This document shows positions 60,873 through 64,000 of a stretch of DNA of 64,000 bases, piece by piece (the stretch's first letter is position 1; each line of letters opens with the position of its first letter). The notes beneath the pieces were generated by a model. The model ran no database searches. It was not told the origin of the DNA and was given only the letters and a program-made list of their open reading frames with translations. Origin of the DNA: Nibricoccus aquaticus (lineage in GTDB: Bacteria > Verrucomicrobiota > Verrucomicrobiia > Opitutales > Opitutaceae); the NCBI RefSeq assembly GCF_002310495.1, contig NZ_CP023344.1:4171501-4235500 (forward strand). Direction: 5' to 3'. A program made the translations under genes and the position numbers.

Positions 60873-63635
60873 TTAGCGGGTTTTGTTTTTGGGCGGGGGA
60901 TTGTTGCGCCAGACGCGCCACTTGAGGACGACCTCGAGATCGAACTGCGGGACGAAGGGGAGGTTGCCGAGGCCGTCGAAGGTCTTGGTGCCTTCGTAAT
61001 AATCCTGCGTGCCGTCGTTATCTTCGATGACGCGGAATTCGGACGGGTACACGCCGTCGAGGAGACTGAGGAAGCGGGTTTCGGCACGGTTGCTGGAGCG
61101 GCTGCCGTTTTTTTCGTAGGTGCCGACGACGCATTCGGCGCCGAAGAAGGGCTCGATCTCGAGGATCATCTTGCCGCCGGTGAAGCTGAGCGAGGCGTTG
61201 CCGCTGGGTTCGGAGCGGCCGTAGTAAGCGAGCTGGTTCTGGCCGGAGGGCTGGATCTGGACGGGGCCGGTGGCTTCGTAGCGGTTGTCGATGCGGGAGG
61301 ATTTCGCGGATGAGGAATCGTCGAGTTTGAAGTAGCGGGAATCGCCATCAACCTCGAGGGTGTAGCGGGCGAGCGTGGGGTCTTTTTTCTGAGAGTCGTC
61401 TTCGTCCCAATCGGGCGTGATGAGGCGGCCTTCCATGCTGCGCTCCATCTTCCATTTGTAGGTGACGGGCGGGCCGCCTTTTTCGCCTTTGTTAGATTTG
61501 GAGCCGGAGGCTTTGGCGGTGATCTCGAAGTCGCCTTCCCAGTGCGGTTCCTTCCAGTCCTTCACGTCGAAGACCTGGCTTTTTTGGAAGAAGAAGGAGG
61601 TGCGGAGAACCATGTCAGCGAGGAAGCTAAGGCCGCCGCCGACGGGGCCGCCCATGGCGGTGTTGATGGCGTCGTTCATGTCCTGGGTGATGTTGCCAAC
61701 CTTGATGGTGACCTCGACGGCGATGGCGGCGCGGCGCATGTAGGGACGCACATTTTTCGGGAGAATTTTTTTCTGAGGAGCGCCTTCGATCGTGATGGTG
61801 GCTTCGCCCGCGTCGTTGGTGGTGGAGGTGTAGCCGGCACCTTCGGCGAACTGGACGACGGCGAGCTCGGGTTTGTATTCCCAGCCGCCTTTCGCGGTCT
61901 GGTATTTGTTGTTGTAGCTGCCCTCGACGAGACGCCAGACGACCTTTGCGCCGGAGACGGGGCCGCCGTCGGGGAGCTGGAGGTCGATGGTGGTGAGATT
62001 GCCGGCGGCGCGGATGGCTTTGAGGACGTCGCTCTTGGGGAAATCGATTTCGACCGTGGCCTTGGCGGTACGTTTTTCACCGGCGGTGCGGTTCTTGGTG
62101 CGGACGAGCGGGGCGTTTTCGACCTCGATGGTGATCTTCTGCCGCGCGACAGACATGATGGTTTTGTACCAGGCGATGATGACGTTCGCGATGCCGGCGG
62201 CTTTGGAGAATTTGCTGTCGGGCAGGTGGTGATCGAGAACCGCGCCGGTGTAAGCGCCGGTGACGGTGGCCCAGATGTCGCCGCCGGCGCCGGAGAATTG
62301 ATCGCCGAAGTTCGGGGCGGGCGCGGGAGCGAGTTGCGCGAGGGTGATCATCGCGAAGGGGAGTGAGCCGCTGATGCCGGAGGTTGAGGAGAGCGAGGGT
62401 GAGCGTGGTGAGAAGAAGGAGCCGAGGCGTGCCCGGGATTTGGATGCGGGGGCGGACGTGCGTTTGGCGTAGAGGCGGAGGTCGGCGGAGAGGACGCGGG
62501 TGAGCAGGGAGACTTGGAGGAGCGAGAGGGGTTGATCGCGCCACTCGGCGATGAAGCGAGGGCCGGAGGATTTTTTGTCATCATCCTCGTCGTCGGAATC
62601 GGAGTCATCGTCTTCTTCGCTTTCGTCGTTTGAGTTGGATTTGCTTGAATGGGGTTGAGTCAGTTTGCGCATGGTGGCGGCGGCCTGGAGAGTGGAGGCG
62701 GTGGCGGAGCGGTTGGAGATGGCAGCCATCTCGGTCATGAGCTTGTTGAGTTTATCCTGGAGGATTTTTTGGGCGGCGGGATCGGTGGCGGCACCGATTT
62801 TTTCGGAGAGCGCGTTGAGCTCGTCGGAGAGTTCGTCGAGGCGTTTTTGGTCGCGCTGCTGGATGGTGGAGCGCGGGTCGTCTTCGTCGCGCTCGGGGCG
62901 TGGCGAAGCAGCGAGGACGGGATCTTTTTCGTCCCAGACGGGCTGGGGCTGCATCGCGGCGATGAGGGCGAAGGGGTTTCCTTTGGCCTGTTTTTCGAGG
63001 GCTTTGAGCTGCTTTTGAGAAGGCTGAATAACGGGAGCAGGCGCGAGGCCGGTGAGGTCGTAACCGGAGGGACTGACACGGCCGAGGGCGATGATGAAGC
63101 GGGCCCAAAAACGTTGCTGCGGGTTATCGCTGTCGGCGGATTTGCGGAGCGTATCGAGGAGGTCTTGAGCGAGTTCTTCGGGGTCGGCGTCTTCGAAGGG
63201 AATGGCGACGGCTTGAGCGAAGGAGATGAAGCGGACGGTGGGCTGGTCGGCGGGTTTCCAGAGGAGTTCGTCGATCTCGTAGTCGCGCATGGCGAGTCCG
63301 GTGGCGGTGCCGGCGGGCGCGGGATGGGTGATGAGGCCGGGGTGATTACGGACGTCCCAGCCCATGCGGCCGAGGGCGTCGAGGAGCGCGATGCGGGAAT
63401 CGGCGTTGCCCTCGCCGGCGACGTAGCGGCGGGCGAGAATGAGGGCCATCGCGTCGGCGTCGTAGGTGACGGGAGCGTCGGGGGCGAGAGTCTCTGAAGA
63501 CGCGGACGCGGGTGTGGCAGGAAGGGAAGCGGGCGCGGATTTTTGCGCTAAGAGCGCGGTGGTGAGCGCGAGGGCGACGGTGCTGAGGAGGAGGCGTTGC
63601 GGGAGGCGCGACCAGCGGGGAAGCGGGAGATTCAT
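60873..63635 (-). CDS. Large secreted protein of unknown function
   Basis: 920 residues with a signal peptide (LLLSTVALALTTALLAQ). Regions visible: an Ala/Pro-rich start, an alpha-helical region with a coiled coil (about 255-310), a strongly acidic Ser/Asp/Glu stretch (about 333-355), a Gly/Ser-rich region, and a C-terminal half of beta-rich segments. One (about 520-610) contains VSGAKVVWRLVEGSY ... TNDAGEATITIEG, which resembles an Ig-like or carboxypeptidase-regulatory module; the last 150 residues are beta-rich and end in FDLEVVLKWRVWRN. I do not recognise the family. It is upstream of and probably co-transcribed with the PBP2 gene, suggesting an envelope role, but that is context only. 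Confidence 0.8.
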   Translation of the reverse strand: MNLPLPRWSRLPQRLLLSTVALALTTALLAQKSAPASLPATPASASSETLAPDAPVTYDADAMALILARRYVAGEGNADSRIALLDALGRMGWDVRNHPGLITHPAPAGTATGLAMRDYEIDELLWKPADQPTVRFISFAQAVAIPFEDADPEELAQDLLDTLRKSADSDNPQQRFWARFIIALGRVSPSGYDLTGLAPAPVIQPSQKQLKALEKQAKGNPFALIAAMQPQPVWDEKDPVLAASPRPERDEDDPRSTIQQRDQKRLDELSDELNALSEKIGAATDPAAQKILQDKLNKLMTEMAAISNRSATASTLQAAATMRKLTQPHSSKSNSNDESEEDDDSDSDDEDDDKKSSGPRFIAEWRDQPLSLLQVSLLTRVLSADLRLYAKRTSAPASKSRARLGSFFSPRSPSLSSTSGISGSLPFAMITLAQLAPAPAPNFGDQFSGAGGDIWATVTGAYTGAVLDHHLPDSKFSKAAGIANVIIAWYKTIMSVARQKITIEVENAPLVRTKNRTAGEKRTAKATVEIDFPKSDVLKAIRAAGNLTTIDLQLPDGGPVSGAKVVWRLVEGSYNNKYQTAKGGWEYKPELAVVQFAEGAGYTSTTNDAGEATITIEGAPQKKILPKNVRPYMRRAAIAVEVTIKVGNITQDMNDAINTAMGGPVGGGLSFLADMVLRTSFFFQKSQVFDVKDWKEPHWEGDFEITAKASGSKSNKGEKGGPPVTYKWKMERSMEGRLITPDWDEDDSQKKDPTLARYTLEVDGDSRYFKLDDSSSAKSSRIDNRYEATGPVQIQPSGQNQLAYYGRSEPSGNASLSFTGGKMILEIEPFFGAECVVGTYEKNGSRSSNRAETRFLSLLDGVYPSEFRVIEDNDGTQDYYEGTKTFDGLGNLPFVPQFDLEVVLKWRVWRNNPPPKNKTR

Positions 63636-63790
63636 GCGCGCGACGATGCGAGGGGGGCGCAGTTGTCGGCAAGAGCCGGGTGGTTAGCCGATGGGCGAAT
63701 CCAAGCGTTCGGACGTGTGTTTCTGGTAAGCGTATCAGCGAAACTCTGCCCAATGCCTGGACGGATCGGAGCTTGAGTTTTGGGCATAAA

Positions 63791-63816
63791 AAAGCCCGCT
63801 GCGAAGAGCGGGCTTT
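63791..63816 (-). terminator. Intrinsic terminator of the right-edge gene
   Basis: AAAGCCCGCT (63791-63800) and AGCGGGCTTT (63807-63816) form a perfect 10-base stem with a 6-base loop; read on the minus strand the stem runs into six U residues. It begins 6 bases after the stop of the right-edge CDS, which supports that reading frame. Confidence 0.93.
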
Positions 63817-63822
63817 GAGCCG

Positions 63823-64000
63823 TCATTGGATGCTCACATTTATATCCATCCATCCCCATCCAGAGTAGGGATCCCATAAATCTATCTCTGCCGAGTTTCC
63901 CCATGAATTGGATGAAAAGTCGGTGAGCTGAGAAGACGTTGCGGTCACTCGATAGTTGCCTGCCGTGAGGCCTGTGACTGTGGCGTATGCATGACTTTGG
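63823..64000 (-). CDS. C-terminal fragment of a secreted-looking beta-domain protein
   Basis: The last 58 residues of a protein whose start lies beyond the right edge. The minus-strand frame is open across the whole 178 bases and ends with TGA at 63823-63825, six bases before a strong terminator. The peptide reads SHAYATVTGLTAGNYRVTATSS ... WDPYSGWGWMDINVSIQ. The TVTGLTAGNYRVT phrase is typical of fibronectin- or Ig-like beta modules in exported proteins. Another frame here is also open but reads through the terminator and encodes an improbable peptide, so I reject it. Confidence 0.7.
   Translation of the reverse strand, partial: QSHAYATVTGLTAGNYRVTATSSQLTDFSSNSWGNSAEIDLWDPYSGWGWMDINVSIQ

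Noticed and set aside
63640-63904. 90-codon minus-strand frame near the right edge
   Set aside because: It reads straight through the terminator at 63791-63816 and ends in low-probability sequence; the alternative frame ending at 63823 fits the terminator.

Overview
The window looks like chromosome from a GC-rich Verrucomicrobiota bacterium, most likely an Opitutales/Opitutaceae relative. This is inferred from a double-length UvrA of the kind known in the PVC group, a Rho with a very long disordered N-terminus, HrpB, and many short palindromic intergenic repeats. No rRNA, tRNA, CRISPR array or complete insertion sequence was seen. Most of it is housekeeping and envelope or signalling DNA, with a few AT-richer, apparently acquired patches.

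Layout. 1-13.2 kb: typA (cut by the left edge), a YnbA-like CDP-alcohol phosphatidyltransferase, hrpB, a solitary pilT, a coaE-rho-membrane protein operon with an attenuator-like rho leader, an HD-domain protein, and a LysR regulator followed by an SLC13/RCK_C permease. 13.2-16.8 kb: divergent from lysR, a run encoding a small membrane protein, YceI, a two-domain VOC dioxygenase, a WrbA-type quinone reductase and an esterase, which together resemble a quinone/electrophile detoxification set. 16.8-20.2 kb: an Hpt protein, then metK and ahcY (methyl cycle). 20.3-29.0 kb: an eight-gene type IV pilus/type II secretion-like operon (pilin, PilB/GspE, PilC/GspF, second pilin, PilM-N-like fusion, PilO-like, PilP/GspC-like, secretin). 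29.0-30.6 kb: a diguanylate cyclase overlapping an HD-GYP phosphodiesterase. 30.7-38.0 kb: dinB, an FmdB-like protein, and three two-component genes (CHASE3-PAS kinase, single-domain receiver, double-receiver hybrid kinase).

38.2-43.6 kb is accessory: two small ORFs separated by attC-like sites, several palindromic repeats, enolase, a toxin-antitoxin pair whose ParE-like toxin is frameshifted, an ankyrin protein with a membrane partner, and a receiver protein. 43.8-49.8 kb is the tandem double uvrA, which carries two related repeat insertions in its reading frame. 50.0-53.2 kb holds a glycosyltransferase, a 4-TM membrane protein and dihydrolipoyl dehydrogenase. 53.3-54.5 kb is a clearly AT-richer island with one RelA/SpoT-type synthetase gene. 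54.5-58.8 kb is an RND efflux pump with its adaptor. 58.9-63.6 kb is a PBP2 transpeptidase with a large secreted protein of unknown function upstream. The right edge cuts a further secreted-looking protein whose last 58 residues and terminator are visible.

The main points of interest are the mobile palindromic repeats read through in frame inside uvrA, hrpB and perhaps pbp2; the acquired alarmone-synthetase-like gene with a strong ribosome binding site in front of an AUA codon; the cassette-like pair with attC-like boundaries; the broken ParE toxin; and the RNA-structure candidates in front of rho, metK and the pilus ATPase gene.
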